The translations under genes and the position numbers were made by a program. DNA of 64,000 nucleotides, from assembly GCF_001426645.1 (NCBI RefSeq), contig NZ_LMEX01000002.1:826322-890321 (forward strand), in the 5' to 3' direction. The first letter of the stretch is position 1. Every line of letters begins with the position of its first letter. Origin of the DNA: Rhodanobacter sp. Root480 (GTDB taxonomy: Bacteria; Pseudomonadota; Gammaproteobacteria; Xanthomonadales; Rhodanobacteraceae). The notes beneath the pieces were generated by a model, which was not told the origin of the DNA, did no database searches, and saw nothing but the letters and a program-made list of their open reading frames with translations. This document shows, piece by piece, positions 1 through 8,954 of the stretch.

Positions 1-120
1 GCTGGATTTGGTGCTGACCGAACCGGCCATGGCCACGGCGGGCAAGGCGACGGCCAGTGAGCCGAAGGCGCCGGCGCGCAGGAAGTGGCGGCGTTGCGGG
101 TCCATCTCTTCAGCGCTCAT
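1..120 (-). CDS. Tat-exported protein, N-terminal fragment (runs off left edge)
   Basis: Only the first 40 codons are inside the window. They read as a twin-arginine signal peptide: a short charged start containing RRHFLRAG, then a hydrophobic stretch ending in AVAMA. The product is therefore exported folded, probably to the periplasm. Its ATG overlaps the stop codon of the upstream esterase gene (ATGA), so the two are likely co-translated in one operon. The catalytic part is outside the window and the function cannot be told. From its neighbours a polysaccharide-active enzyme is a reasonable guess, but that is inference only. Confidence 0.75.
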   Translation of the reverse strand, partial: MSAEEMDPQRRHFLRAGAFGSLAVALPAVAMAGSVSTKSS

Positions 121-1115
121 GGCGAAACCTTCCCGGGTTGCGTGGCGATCCAGTCCAGTGCCAGCCGCGGCCAGGCGGCGGTAGTCAGGCCGTGCGTGCC
201 GCGCACACCGAAACCGTGGCCGCCGTGCGGAAACAAATGCATCTCGGCGGGCACACCCGCAGTCAAAAGGGCGCGGTAGAACTGCAGCGCGTTGCCTACC
301 GGCACGGCTGGATCGTCCTGCGCGTGAACCAGGAAGGTGGGCGGCGTGTCGGGCCGCACCTGGTATTGCATCGAGTACTGGCGCAGCAGTTGCGCATCAG
401 GATGGGGACCCAGCAGCCGATCCCGCGAACCGCCATGCGTGTCCGGCCCGGCCATGTCGATCACCGGATAGATCAGCAGTTCGAAATCCGGTCGCGCACT
501 GACCTTGTCGATGGCATCGGTGGCCGGGTAGACCGCCTTGTCGAAACCGGTGCCCAGCCGCGCGGCCAGATGGCCGCCGGCGGAAAAGCCCATCACACCG
601 ATGCGATGCGGGTCGAGCTGCCATTGCGCGGCGCGGCTGCGGATCAGGCGCAGCGCGCGCTGCGCATCGGCCAGCGCCGCCTCGCGGTCAGCGCGGCCTT
701 CGCCGGGCAGGCGGTAGCGCAGCACGAACAAGGTCACGCCGCCCTGCTCGACGAAGGCCGGCGCCATCGCCGAACCCTCCTTGTCCAGCACCACCCGCTT
801 GTAGCCGCCGCCCGGCGTGACCAGCAGGCCGACGCCGTTGGGCCGGGCCGGGCGGTAGACGACCAGGTACGGCTCGCTGACGTGGGTGACGTAGCGATCC
901 GGCAGGGCCGGATCGGCGCTGCGCTCGACGAGCTGCAGTGGTTGGTCGAGCGCTTTGTCTCCCGGTGCCAATCCGGCCGCCCACAAGCTGATCCGGTCGG
1001 CCGAGCCGGGCGCCGGCTCACCGTCGGCGGTGGCCGCCGCCAGCGGGGCGCAAAAACAGAGAAACAGCGTCAATGCCATGACAAACAGTCGCTTGCGCCG
1101 ATGCGATGGGGACAT
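117..1115 (-). CDS. Secreted alpha/beta-hydrolase, carbohydrate-esterase-like
   Basis: This 332-residue protein starts at the ATG that begins MSPSHRRKRLF and opens with a signal peptide of about 27 residues; the longer upstream frame would read through the operator at 1171. It shows the alpha/beta-hydrolase pattern: an oxyanion-type PGGGY near residue 101, the nucleophile elbow GFSAGGH with Ser about 178, and a C-terminal HGGHGFG with the catalytic His about 300. This fits the acetyl-xylan-esterase/BD-FAE-like group that removes ester groups from plant polysaccharides. It is divergent from the FAH-family gene and shares its operator region, so it is probably part of the uronate regulon. The exact substrate is unknown. 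Confidence 0.82.
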   Translation of the reverse strand: MSPSHRRKRLFVMALTLFLCFCAPLAAATADGEPAPGSADRISLWAAGLAPGDKALDQPLQLVERSADPALPDRYVTHVSEPYLVVYRPARPNGVGLLVTPGGGYKRVVLDKEGSAMAPAFVEQGGVTLFVLRYRLPGEGRADREAALADAQRALRLIRSRAAQWQLDPHRIGVMGFSAGGHLAARLGTGFDKAVYPATDAIDKVSARPDFELLIYPVIDMAGPDTHGGSRDRLLGPHPDAQLLRQYSMQYQVRPDTPPTFLVHAQDDPAVPVGNALQFYRALLTAGVPAEMHLFPHGGHGFGVRGTHGLTTAAWPRLALDWIATQPGKVSP

Positions 1116-1170
1116 GTGCGGCTCCGTGGTGAGCGGGATGGGCGAATTTTGTGCACTGCCTATTGCCAGA

Positions 1171-1186
1171 TGACACCGGTTGACCA
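1171..1186. promoter_or_regulatory. Candidate LacI-family operator (TGACACCG box)
   Basis: TGACACCGGTTGACCA lies between the divergent esterase and FAH-family genes. The same TGACACCG core recurs at 7858, 17622 and 17771, always just upstream of a gene of the same pathway. A LacI-type regulator is encoded at 6654. That this regulator binds here is inference. Confidence 0.55.
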
Positions 1187-1242
1187 TATATAGCAATCAC
1201 CGTATTGTCGATGGGCAGTGCAGCAACTATCAGGAGAGTCAC

Positions 1243-2073
1243 TTGAGCAACGAGCAAGGTCACCGGAACGCGACCGTTTCCGCATGGGAAGACATTGCCC
1301 ACCGATTCGTGGAAGCGCGGCGCGCCGGTCGATCACTGCCGGATTTCCCCGGCGAGATTCCGCCGGATCTGGTCAGCGCCTACCGGGTGCAGGACCTGGC
1401 CATCGCGCAGTGGGACGACGCGGTGGTGGGCTGGAAAATAGGTTACATCGCCGCCGATCGCCGCGATGTCTCCGGCGACGAACGCCTGCTGGGCCCCATA
1501 TTTCGCCGCAATCTCTGGAATGCTACCGGTGCCATCGTGGATATCCCGGTGTTTTCCGGCGCGGGTGGTTTTGCCGCGGTGGAAGCGGAGTATGTGCTGC
1601 AACTGGAAGCGGATGCGCCAGCCGACAAGCTGGACTGGACGCCCGAGGAAGCAGGACTGTTGCCCACCCGGCTGCATGTCGGCGTGGAAGTGGCCAGCAG
1701 CCCGCTGGCCACGATCAACAAGCTGGGCCCGCGCGTGGTGGTATCCGATTTCGGCAACAACAACGGCCTGGTGCTGGGGCCGGAAATCGACCACTGGACG
1801 ACGTGCGACGAATCAAAGCTCACCGCGCGCACCGAAATCGACGGTGTGGTGGTGGGCACCGGCGGCGCGGCCAACCTGCCGGGTGGATTGCGCGGTGCAT
1901 TCGCCTTCGCCCTGCGTCGCTCCGCCCTGCGCGGCCGGCCGCTGAAAAAGGGCGACCTGATCGCCACCGGCAACGCCACCGGCATTCATGACATCGACGT
2001 GGGCCAGCTGGCGCTGATCGATTTCGGCAGTGCCAAGATCGTCTGTCGGGCCACGCCCAGCCCGGCGGGTTGA
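1243..2073 (+). CDS. FAH-superfamily 2-keto-4-pentenoate hydratase-like protein
   Basis: The protein has 276 residues from a TTG start (LSNEQGH) that has a good AGGAG at 1232-1236. An in-frame ATG at 1180 is rejected because it lies inside the operator. The length and the C-terminal pattern (KKGDLIATGNATG followed by VDFG-like residues) match the MhpD/2-keto-4-pentenoate hydratase branch of the fumarylacetoacetate hydrolase superfamily. These are metal-dependent enzymes that hydrate or cleave 2-keto acids. It heads an operon with the TRAP transporter, so it likely acts on a 2-keto-3-deoxy acid from sugar-acid breakdown. The exact reaction is not visible. Confidence 0.75.
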   Translation: MSNEQGHRNATVSAWEDIAHRFVEARRAGRSLPDFPGEIPPDLVSAYRVQDLAIAQWDDAVVGWKIGYIAADRRDVSGDERLLGPIFRRNLWNATGAIVDIPVFSGAGGFAAVEAEYVLQLEADAPADKLDWTPEEAGLLPTRLHVGVEVASSPLATINKLGPRVVVSDFGNNNGLVLGPEIDHWTTCDESKLTARTEIDGVVVGTGGAANLPGGLRGAFAFALRRSALRGRPLKKGDLIATGNATGIHDIDVGQLALIDFGSAKIVCRATPSPAG

Positions 2074-2128
2074 GCAGACTTGATCCGGCGGGCTGAGGGG
2101 AAAACTTGATCATGCAGGGGAGGGGCAA

Positions 2129-3148
2129 ATGATTACACGTCGCGGTTTTCTCGGTGCCGGCCTGGGCACGCTGGCCGCCTCCGCGCTGGCCGCCTGTTCC
2201 AACGGCGCCTCGGCCGGCATGGGTGGCAAGGACAGTGCCGGCGGCCACCTGCTGACTGCGTCGGATGTGCATGTCGCCAACTACCCCACCGTGACCGCGG
2301 TCGACTGGATCGGCAAGGAACTGGAGCGGCAGACCGACGGCCGCCTGCGCTTGCGCATGTACCACTCCGGCCAGCTTGGCCGTGAGTCCGAGGCGATCGA
2401 CATGGCGCGCTTCGGCGCCATCGACATCACCCGCGTGTATTCGGGCGCCTTGAACAACGCCTTTCCGCTGACCCAGGCGCTGTGCCTGCCCTACGTTTTC
2501 GATTCGGTGGCGCACATGCGCCACGCGCTGGACGGCGGCGTGGCTGCGGCCGTGCTGCGCGGTTTCGAAAGCCGCGACCTGATCGGCCTGGCCATCTACG
2601 ACTCGGGCACGCGCAACTTCTACAACACCAAGCACCCGATCGTGGAACCGCACGACCTGCACGGCCTGAAGCTGCGCGTGGCGCGCTCGGACATTTTCCT
2701 GGAGCTGATCCGCATGTTCGGCGCCAACCCCACGCCGATGTCGCTGGGCGACACGTTCTCCGGGCTGGAGACGCACATGATCGATGGCGCCGAGAACAAC
2801 ATGCTCAGCTTCCAGTCCAGCCGCCACTACGAGTCGGCGCGCTACTGGTCCGAAACCGAGCACTCCTACGCGCCGGACATCCTGCTGATGTCGCGCCGCA
2901 ATTTCGAGAAGCTGACGCCGTCCGATCGCGAGTTACTGCTGGATCTGGGTCGCCGCTCGGTCACCGTGATGCGCCAGCAGTGGGATGCCACCGAGGGCAA
3001 GGCGCGGCAGACGGTGCTGGCGCACGGGGTGAAGGCGAACGCGGTGGACATGGTCGCGTTCCGCACGGCGGCCGCCCCGCTGCTGCAGAAATACCTGCAA
3101 CAGCCGGATGTCGCCGAGATCTATCGCCGTATCCGTGAATTCACCTGA
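2129..3148 (+). CDS. TRAP transporter periplasmic solute-binding protein (DctP family)
   Basis: This 339-residue protein begins with RRGFLGAG, a Tat motif, and its signal ends in a lipobox-like LAAC (Cys 22), so it may be a Tat-exported lipoprotein. The rest matches DctP-family binding proteins: an early LxMYHSGQLG segment and the conserved LKLRVARSDIF region. It delivers a carboxylate ligand to the membrane subunits encoded directly downstream. The context of kduD, dhuI and kdgK suggests a hexuronate or unsaturated uronate ligand. The SD GGGGAGGGGC is strong. Confidence 0.9.
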   Translation: MITRRGFLGAGLGTLAASALAACSNGASAGMGGKDSAGGHLLTASDVHVANYPTVTAVDWIGKELERQTDGRLRLRMYHSGQLGRESEAIDMARFGAIDITRVYSGALNNAFPLTQALCLPYVFDSVAHMRHALDGGVAAAVLRGFESRDLIGLAIYDSGTRNFYNTKHPIVEPHDLHGLKLRVARSDIFLELIRMFGANPTPMSLGDTFSGLETHMIDGAENNMLSFQSSRHYESARYWSETEHSYAPDILLMSRRNFEKLTPSDRELLLDLGRRSVTVMRQQWDATEGKARQTVLAHGVKANAVDMVAFRTAAAPLLQKYLQQPDVAEIYRRIREFT

Positions 3149-3161
3149 GGGGATGGCATCG

Positions 3162-3680
3162 ATGTCCGAGACCGACGACCGCACGATCGTGACTGGCCCC
3201 CAGCGATGGCTGGAAGTGCTTGCGCGCATCGCCATCCACATCGCCGCGTTCGCCATGCTGGGCCTGGTGGCCGTGCAGGGCTGGCAGGTGTTTGCCCGCT
3301 ACGTCATCAACGATTCGCCGGGCTGGACCGAGCCATTGACGATCCTGCTGCTGAGCACGGCGATGAGCCTGGGCGCCGCTGCGGCGGTGCACAGCAACCG
3401 GCATTTCGGCTTTTTTCTGCTGGCCGGTCAGCTCGGCCCACGGCTGAAGTGCGCGCTGGAAGTGGTGGTGGAGATCGTGGTCGCCACCATCGGCGCCGTG
3501 CTGGCCTGGTGGGGCTGGATGCTGTGGATGGATGGCGTGCACATCAAGACGGCCGGCGCGGATTTCCCGCAGAGCATCAACTACCTGCCGCTGAGCATCG
3601 GCGGCGCGCTGATGCTGGTGTTCGCGATCAACCGCCTGGTGCTGGCCTTGCGCCCCACGACCACTGCAGGGGGCCACTGA
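3162..3680 (+). CDS. TRAP transporter small permease (DctQ family)
   Basis: The product has about 172 residues with four predicted membrane helices and the DctQ pattern of a long hydrophobic N-terminal helix followed by FARYVINDSPGWTEPL. I start it at the ATG at 3162 because GAGGGG at 3147-3152 gives a 9-base spacing; the ATG at 3153 would touch the SD. It follows the binding-protein stop by 13 bases and precedes the large permease by 3, so the three are translated as a unit. It is the small membrane subunit that partners DctM. Confidence 0.88.
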   Translation: MSETDDRTIVTGPQRWLEVLARIAIHIAAFAMLGLVAVQGWQVFARYVINDSPGWTEPLTILLLSTAMSLGAAAAVHSNRHFGFFLLAGQLGPRLKCALEVVVEIVVATIGAVLAWWGWMLWMDGVHIKTAGADFPQSINYLPLSIGGALMLVFAINRLVLALRPTTTAGGH

Positions 3681-3683
3681 GCC

Positions 3684-4967
3684 ATGGGCATCGCGATTCT
3701 TTTCATCGTCTTCGGTGTGCTGCTGGTGCTTGGCGTGCCGGTGGCGTTCTCACTGGCCGCGGCGGCGCTGGCCACGCTGTGGTACCTGGATCTGCCGGCG
3801 GTGGTGCTGGTGCAGCAGATCGGCGCCGGTATCGGTACCGCATCGCTGGTCGCCATTCCGCTGTTCATTTTCGCGGGCGAGATCATGATGCGCGGCGGCA
3901 TCTCGGAGCGCCTGATCGCGTTCGCCGCCTCGCTGGTGGGGCGCCTGCGCGGCGGCCTGGGCCAGGTGTCGATCCTGTCCTCGCTGTTTTTCGGCGGCGT
4001 CTCCGGCTCGGCCATAGCCGATGTGTCGGCGGTGGGCGGCACCATGATTCCGCAGATGGTCAAGCGCGGTTACGACCGGGATTTCGCGGTCAACGTCAGC
4101 ATCACGGCGGCGCTGGTGGCGCTGGTGGTGCCGCCATCGCACAACCTGATCCTGTTCTCGGCCGCCGCCGGCGGCAGCATCTCCATCACCGACCTGTTCG
4201 CCGCCGGCATCCTGCCCGCACTGCTGATGACCGTGGTGCTGATGGTGACCGGCTACTGCGTGGCGCGTCGGCGCGGCTACGGCGTGGAAGCGTTCCCCGG
4301 CTTTCGCAAGGTGGCGAAACTGCTGATCGCGGCGCTGCCCGGGCTGGGGCTGGTGGCCCTGATCTTCATCGGTATCCGCGCCGGCATTTTCACGGCGGTG
4401 GAGTCGGCGGCGATCGCGGTGGTCTACGCGTTGTTCGTCACCGGCGTGCTGTACCGCAATTTCAGTTTGCGCGGCTTCCTCGACACCGTAATCCATGCGG
4501 CGCAGGGCACCGGCGTGATCCTGTTCGTGATCGCCACGGCGGCGGTGTTCGGCTGGTTGCTGGCCTATCTTGAAGTGCCGGTGGCAATGGTGAACTTCCT
4601 GGGCATGATCGCCCACGACCAGACCACGGTGCTGCTGATGATCGTGGTGCTGCTGCTGATCCTGGGCACGTTCATGGATCTGGCGCCGATGATCCTGATC
4701 TGCACGCCGATCTTCCTGCCCGTGGTGAAGGCCTACGGCATCGACCCGGTGCACTTCGCGATGGTGCTGGTGATCAGCGGCGGCATCGGCCTGGTGACGC
4801 CGCCGGTGGGCTCGGTGCTGTTCATCGGCACGGCCATCGGCAAGATCAGCATCGCCGAATCGATGAAGACGATCTGGCCGTTCTGGCTGGCGGCCGTGGC
4901 CGGCCTGCTGGTGGTGACCTTCTTCCCGCAGCTGTCGCTGTGGCTGCCGGCGCTGATGCGGCACTGA
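3684..4967 (+). CDS. TRAP transporter large permease (DctM family)
   Basis: The product has 427 residues, almost entirely hydrophobic, with about 12 predicted helices. It carries DctM hallmarks such as IPLFIFAGEIMMRGGIS, the SGSAIADVSAVGG segment and a C-terminal GLVTPPVGSVLF. It forms the ion-coupled transport channel with DctQ and receives substrate from the DctP protein. The length is usual for the family. The substrate is inferred from context as a sugar acid. Confidence 0.92.
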   Translation: MGIAILFIVFGVLLVLGVPVAFSLAAAALATLWYLDLPAVVLVQQIGAGIGTASLVAIPLFIFAGEIMMRGGISERLIAFAASLVGRLRGGLGQVSILSSLFFGGVSGSAIADVSAVGGTMIPQMVKRGYDRDFAVNVSITAALVALVVPPSHNLILFSAAAGGSISITDLFAAGILPALLMTVVLMVTGYCVARRRGYGVEAFPGFRKVAKLLIAALPGLGLVALIFIGIRAGIFTAVESAAIAVVYALFVTGVLYRNFSLRGFLDTVIHAAQGTGVILFVIATAAVFGWLLAYLEVPVAMVNFLGMIAHDQTTVLLMIVVLLLILGTFMDLAPMILICTPIFLPVVKAYGIDPVHFAMVLVISGGIGLVTPPVGSVLFIGTAIGKISIAESMKTIWPFWLAAVAGLLVVTFFPQLSLWLPALMRH

Positions 4968-4981
4968 CAAGCGAGTACCCC

Positions 4982-6607
4982 ATGACTCCACGATCGATCA
5001 CCCGGTTACTCCCCAGCCACGGACGGCTTTTTGATACGACATGCAGGCGGCTGCTGATGCTGGCCGCCTGCATGGTGATGGCCGGCTCCGCGCTGGCCGC
5101 CGACGCCGCGCAGCCCTGGAAGCGCGGCATCGAGCACCAGCGCATGGCCGACCTGGGCGATGGCCGCTTCCTCAACCCGGTGCTGTCCGGCGACCACCCC
5201 GATCCGTCCGTGCTCAAGGACGGCAAGGATTACTACCTCACGCTGTCCTCGTTCGACGCCTACCCGGGCCTGCCGATCTGGCATTCGCGCGACCTGGTGA
5301 ACTGGCAGCCGCTGGCGCACGCGATCCGCACCGACGTGGGCGCGATCTGGGCGCCGGACCTGGTCAAGTACAAGGGCCGCTACTACATCTACTTCGCGGC
5401 GCGCACCGCGGAAAAGCGCGGCAATTACGTGGTCTGGGCCGACGCCATCGGCGGGCCGTGGAGCGAGCCGGTGAGCCTGGGCCTGCCCCGCCACATCGAC
5501 CCCGGCCACGCCGTGGGCGAGGACGGCAAGCGCTACCTGTTCCTGTCCGGCGGCGACTACGTGCAACTGGCCGACGACGGCCTCAGCGTGGTCGGTGTGC
5601 CCAAGCACGTCTACGACGGCTGGCATTACCCGGAAAGCTGGGACGTGGAGAGCTATTCGCAGGAAGGCCCCAAGATCAGCCAGCACGACGGCTGGTTCTA
5701 CATGACCACCGCGGTGGGCGGCACCGCCGGCCCGCCGACCGGGCACATGGTGATCAGCGCGCGCTCGCGCTCCATCCACGGGCCGTGGCAGAACTCGCCG
5801 CACAACCCCATCGTGCGCACCGCCAGCCGCGACGAGCCGTGGTGGTCGCGCGGTCACGCCACCATCGTGGAAGGCATCGACGGGCGCGACTGGATGGTCT
5901 ACCACGGCTACGAAAACGGCTATTACACGCTGGGCCGGCAGATGCTGCTGGACCCGATCGCGTGGACGGCCGACGGCTGGTTCGTGGCCAAGGGCGGCGA
6001 CCTGGGCCAGCCGCTGGCCAAACCGGCCGGCGAGGCGTTGCCCCATGGCATGGCGCTGTCGGACGGTTTCAGCGGCGACAAGCTCGGCCCGCAGTGGGCA
6101 TTCTTCAAGCCCGGCCCGGACGAGTACAGGCGCCTGTCGTTCAAGGACGGCGACCTCACGGTGCAGGGCAAGGGCCAATCCCCCCGCGACAGCTCGCCGC
6201 TGACGGTCATCGCCGGCGACCGCGCCTACGAGTTCGAGGTGGAGATGGATATCGCCCCCGGCGCCATCGGCGGCGCGCTGCTGTTCTACAGCGACCGCCT
6301 GTATGCCGGCGTGGGCAGCAACGGCGAGCAGTTCATCCTGCACCGCTATGGCGAGGACCGTCCCGCGTCACTGCCGCCCAGCCGCACGGGTGGAAAACTG
6401 TGGCTGCGGGTCACCAACAACCGCAACATCCTGACCGTGCACACTTCGCAGGATGGCAAGCACTGGCAGAAGTATCCCGTGCAAATGGACGTCTCGGGTT
6501 ACCATCACAATGTGGCCGGTGGCTTCCTGGCCCTGAAACCGGCGATCTATGCGGCCGGAACCGGGGCTGTGACATTCCACCATTTCCGTTACCGCGCGCT
6601 GGACTGA
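4982..6607 (+). CDS. Secreted GH43-family glycoside hydrolase with C-terminal beta-sandwich
   Basis: The protein has 541 residues from the ATG at 4982, with a signal peptide ending near ALAAD (residue 41). The five-bladed GH43 domain shows the catalytic-base motif DHPDPS (71-76), a modulating Asp in HIDPG (about 173) and the general acid Glu in QEGPK (about 228). A C-terminal domain from about residue 355 looks like the concanavalin-type module often fused to GH43. The family contains beta-xylosidases and arabinofuranosidases; the specificity cannot be read from sequence. It closes the TRAP operon, so it probably frees side chains or monomers in the periplasm. Confidence 0.88.
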   Translation: MTPRSITRLLPSHGRLFDTTCRRLLMLAACMVMAGSALAADAAQPWKRGIEHQRMADLGDGRFLNPVLSGDHPDPSVLKDGKDYYLTLSSFDAYPGLPIWHSRDLVNWQPLAHAIRTDVGAIWAPDLVKYKGRYYIYFAARTAEKRGNYVVWADAIGGPWSEPVSLGLPRHIDPGHAVGEDGKRYLFLSGGDYVQLADDGLSVVGVPKHVYDGWHYPESWDVESYSQEGPKISQHDGWFYMTTAVGGTAGPPTGHMVISARSRSIHGPWQNSPHNPIVRTASRDEPWWSRGHATIVEGIDGRDWMVYHGYENGYYTLGRQMLLDPIAWTADGWFVAKGGDLGQPLAKPAGEALPHGMALSDGFSGDKLGPQWAFFKPGPDEYRRLSFKDGDLTVQGKGQSPRDSSPLTVIAGDRAYEFEVEMDIAPGAIGGALLFYSDRLYAGVGSNGEQFILHRYGEDRPASLPPSRTGGKLWLRVTNNRNILTVHTSQDGKHWQKYPVQMDVSGYHHNVAGGFLALKPAIYAAGTGAVTFHHFRYRALD

Positions 6608-6653
6608 AACCCGATGGTCGAAGGCCCGCGCAGAAGGATTCCAAAGGATTCCC

Positions 6654-7682
6654 TTGAGCAAGAAGGCCGATTCCAAAACCGTGACGATCAACGACATCGC
6701 ACGGCTGTCGGGCGTTTCCAAGAAAACCGTCTCGCGCATCATCAACAACTCGCCGCTGGTGCGCAAAGACACCCGCGACAAGGTCGAGGCGTTGATGCGC
6801 GAAGTCGGTTACGCGCCCGATCCGCTGGCGCGCGGGCTGGCGTTTCGGCGCTCGTTCCTGATCGGCATGGTGTACGACAACCCCACCGCCCAATACGTGG
6901 TGGACATGCAGTACGGCGCGCTCGACGCGCTGCGCGGGTCCAGCTTCGAGCTGGTGGTTCACCCCTGCGATTCCCGCAGCGCTGATTACATCGAAGGCGT
7001 GCGCCGGTTTGCGCAGCAGCACAAGCTGCACGGCGTGATCCTGGTACCGCGCGCGTCGGAAGACCAGGCGCTGGTCGAGATGCTCAAGGACATCGGCTGC
7101 CGTTACGTGCGCATCGCCGCCGTGCCGATGGACGAAAGCTCGCAGATGGTGATCACCCATGACCGCGACGGCGCGGCGGAAGCGGCGGATTATCTGCTGT
7201 CACTGGGCCACCGCGACGTGGCCCTGATCACCGGCCCCGTGGCCTACCGCTCCACGCTGGAGCGCTCCGCCGGCTTCCTCGACGCCTTGCGCAAGCGCGG
7301 CATCACGCTGCCGGACGACCGCATTGTCGAAGCCGGTTACACCTTCGAATCGGGCCTGGCGGCGGCCGAAAAGCTGCTGCTGGGCGACCGCCGCCCCACC
7401 GCCATCTTCACCGGCAACGACGAAATGGCCGCGGGTGTGTACAAGGTGGCCCTGCGCGCCGGTATCGACATTCCGCGCGAACTGTCGGTGATCGGCTACG
7501 ACGACAGCTCGCTGGCCTCGCGCCTGTCACCGTCACTGACCTCGGTCCGCCGCAACACGCGTGACACCGGGCGTACAGCGGCCGCCATGCTGCTCCAGCC
7601 CGAAGGCCAGGGGCCGCTGGCTTCCGCCAGCGTGCGGCCGCATGTGGTGGTTCGCGATTCCTGTCAGCCGCCGCAGCGTTAG
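6654..7682 (+). CDS. LacI-family transcriptional regulator (candidate uronate regulator)
   Basis: The protein has 342 residues from a TTG start preceded by AAAGGAT. Residues 10-31 form the LacI helix-turn-helix (TINDIARLSGVSKKTVSRII), followed by the hinge region and a periplasmic-binding-like effector domain ending with the family signature PRELSVIGYDDSSLAS. It sits between the transporter/GH43 genes and kduD. It is the obvious candidate to bind the TGACACCG boxes in the four surrounding promoters and to respond to KDG or a related intermediate. It resembles the LacI-type KdgR role in xanthomonads, but the effector is inferred. Confidence 0.88.
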   Translation: MSKKADSKTVTINDIARLSGVSKKTVSRIINNSPLVRKDTRDKVEALMREVGYAPDPLARGLAFRRSFLIGMVYDNPTAQYVVDMQYGALDALRGSSFELVVHPCDSRSADYIEGVRRFAQQHKLHGVILVPRASEDQALVEMLKDIGCRYVRIAAVPMDESSQMVITHDRDGAAEAADYLLSLGHRDVALITGPVAYRSTLERSAGFLDALRKRGITLPDDRIVEAGYTFESGLAAAEKLLLGDRRPTAIFTGNDEMAAGVYKVALRAGIDIPRELSVIGYDDSSLASRLSPSLTSVRRNTRDTGRTAAAMLLQPEGQGPLASASVRPHVVVRDSCQPPQR

Positions 7683-8010
7683 GGTTGTAAACCCCGCTTG
7701 CGTTCTCGGCGCAACGGACGGCAAACGGCACTCCAGATTCCTTCCCCCGCGAGCGGAGGAAGGAAGCAGCCTGCGCTTTCATCCTTGGTCTGGACGGTTC
7801 ATACGCACCGGCTTTCCGGACTCTGAGCACCCGAATGACCGGCCCTCTCCGGAAAAATGACACCGGTTACCAAAATAGGCATAATGAAACTCAGCCGCCT
7901 CATGACGGAAGCCCAAACCGTCGCGTGCGCACACGGCCGCGTCGACCACCAAAACCGTCGACCACGGCCGTCTTCCCAACCCACGTACACCGTTCGGAGA
8001 GAAGAACACC
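7683..8010. promoter_or_regulatory. kduD promoter region with TGACACCG operator
   Basis: This 328-base gap holds no convincing gene. The operator TGACACCGGTTACC is at 7858-7871, and CATAAT at 7881-7886 could serve as a -10 element. The rest is unremarkable high-GC sequence. The operator placement upstream of kduD fits repression by the LacI-family protein encoded just before. Confidence 0.5.
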
Positions 8011-8766
8011 ATGACGAATCCATTCAGTCTCGAAGGCAAGGTCGCTTTGGTAACCGGTGCCAATACCGGGCTGGGCCAGGGTATTGCGGTGGCGCTGGCC
8101 GCCGCCGGCGCCGATATTGCCGGCGCCGGCATCGTGCCGGCCGACGAGACCGGCGAGAAGGTGCGGGCGCTGGGGCGCCGGTTCGTCAACATCGACGCCA
8201 ACCTGATCAGCGTGGAGCCGGTTGCTCGCGTGGTGGCCGAAGCCATCGAAGGCCTGGGTCGGCTGGACATCCTGGTTAACAACGCCGGCCTGATCCGTCG
8301 CGCGGACGCGGTGGACTTCAGCGAGAAGGACTGGGACGACGTGATGAACGTCAACATCAAGTCCGCCTTCTTCATGAGCCAGGCCGCGGGCAAGCATTTC
8401 ATCGCGCAGGGCGGCGGCAAGATCATCAACATCGCCTCGATGCTGTCGTTCCAGGGCGGCGTGCGGGTGCCTTCCTACACCGCCTCCAAGAGCGGCATCG
8501 CCGGCATTACCCGTCTGCTGGCCAACGAATGGGCCGACAAGGGCGTCAACATCAACGCCATCGCGCCGGGCTACATGGCCACCGACAACACCGCCCAGTT
8601 GCGCGCCGACGAGGATCGCAGCAAGGCCATCCTCGACCGCATCCCGGCCGGGCGCTGGGGCAAGCCGGAGGACCTGGGCGGCACCGCCGTGTTCCTGGCC
8701 TCGCGCGCCGCCGATTACGTCAACGGCGCGGTGATTCCCGTCGATGGCGGTTGGCTGGCGCGCTGA
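8011..8766 (+). CDS. kduD: 2-dehydro-3-deoxy-D-gluconate 5-dehydrogenase (KduD, SDR family)
   Basis: A 251-residue classical short-chain dehydrogenase. The NAD-binding loop TGANTGLGQG is at 15-24, NNAG at 90-93, and the catalytic Ser 143, Tyr 156 and Lys 160 fall in YTASK. The N-terminal NPFSLEGKVALVTGANTGLG and the C-terminal GAVIPVDGGWLAR are typical of KduD/DhuD, which reduces 3-deoxy-D-glycero-2,5-hexodiulosonate to KDG in the cytoplasm. The isomerase supplying its substrate is encoded 188 bases downstream. The SD GGAGAG precedes the ATG. Confidence 0.92.
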   Translation: MTNPFSLEGKVALVTGANTGLGQGIAVALAAAGADIAGAGIVPADETGEKVRALGRRFVNIDANLISVEPVARVVAEAIEGLGRLDILVNNAGLIRRADAVDFSEKDWDDVMNVNIKSAFFMSQAAGKHFIAQGGGKIINIASMLSFQGGVRVPSYTASKSGIAGITRLLANEWADKGVNINAIAPGYMATDNTAQLRADEDRSKAILDRIPAGRWGKPEDLGGTAVFLASRAADYVNGAVIPVDGGWLAR

Positions 8767-8780
8767 GAAAACCAGTACGC

Positions 8781-8889
8781 CGTCATCCCGGCGAAAGCTG
8801 GGGGCGCTTTACAACAGCCGAAGACGGGTCATCCAGCGCTTTGGCAGCGACTGCAGTCACTGGATTCCAGCGTGCGCTGGAATGACGAG
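8781..8889. repeat. Dispersed inverted-repeat element, type B, copy 1
   Basis: About 109 bases with complementary ends (CGTCATCCCGGCG at the left; CGCTGGAATGACG at the right) and an internal GCTTTACAACAGCCGAAG. A second copy with the same ends and the same internal segment is at 21508-21616. It looks like a REP/MITE-type palindrome between genes. Confidence 0.75.
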
Positions 8890-8954
8890 CAAGAGCCATA
8901 GCGAAAAACTGCTTCCCTTACCTCTGCACCACTTTTGAACCGAAGGAGTCACCC

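Noticed and set aside
57..1193. Long forward reading frame over the esterase gene
   Set aside because: It is antisense to a gene with a signal peptide and a full alpha/beta-hydrolase motif set; high GC gives long shadow frames.
1180..1242. ATG start for the FAH-family gene at 1180
   Set aside because: The ATG lies in the TGACACCG operator and has no SD; the TTG at 1243 has AGGAG at a good distance.
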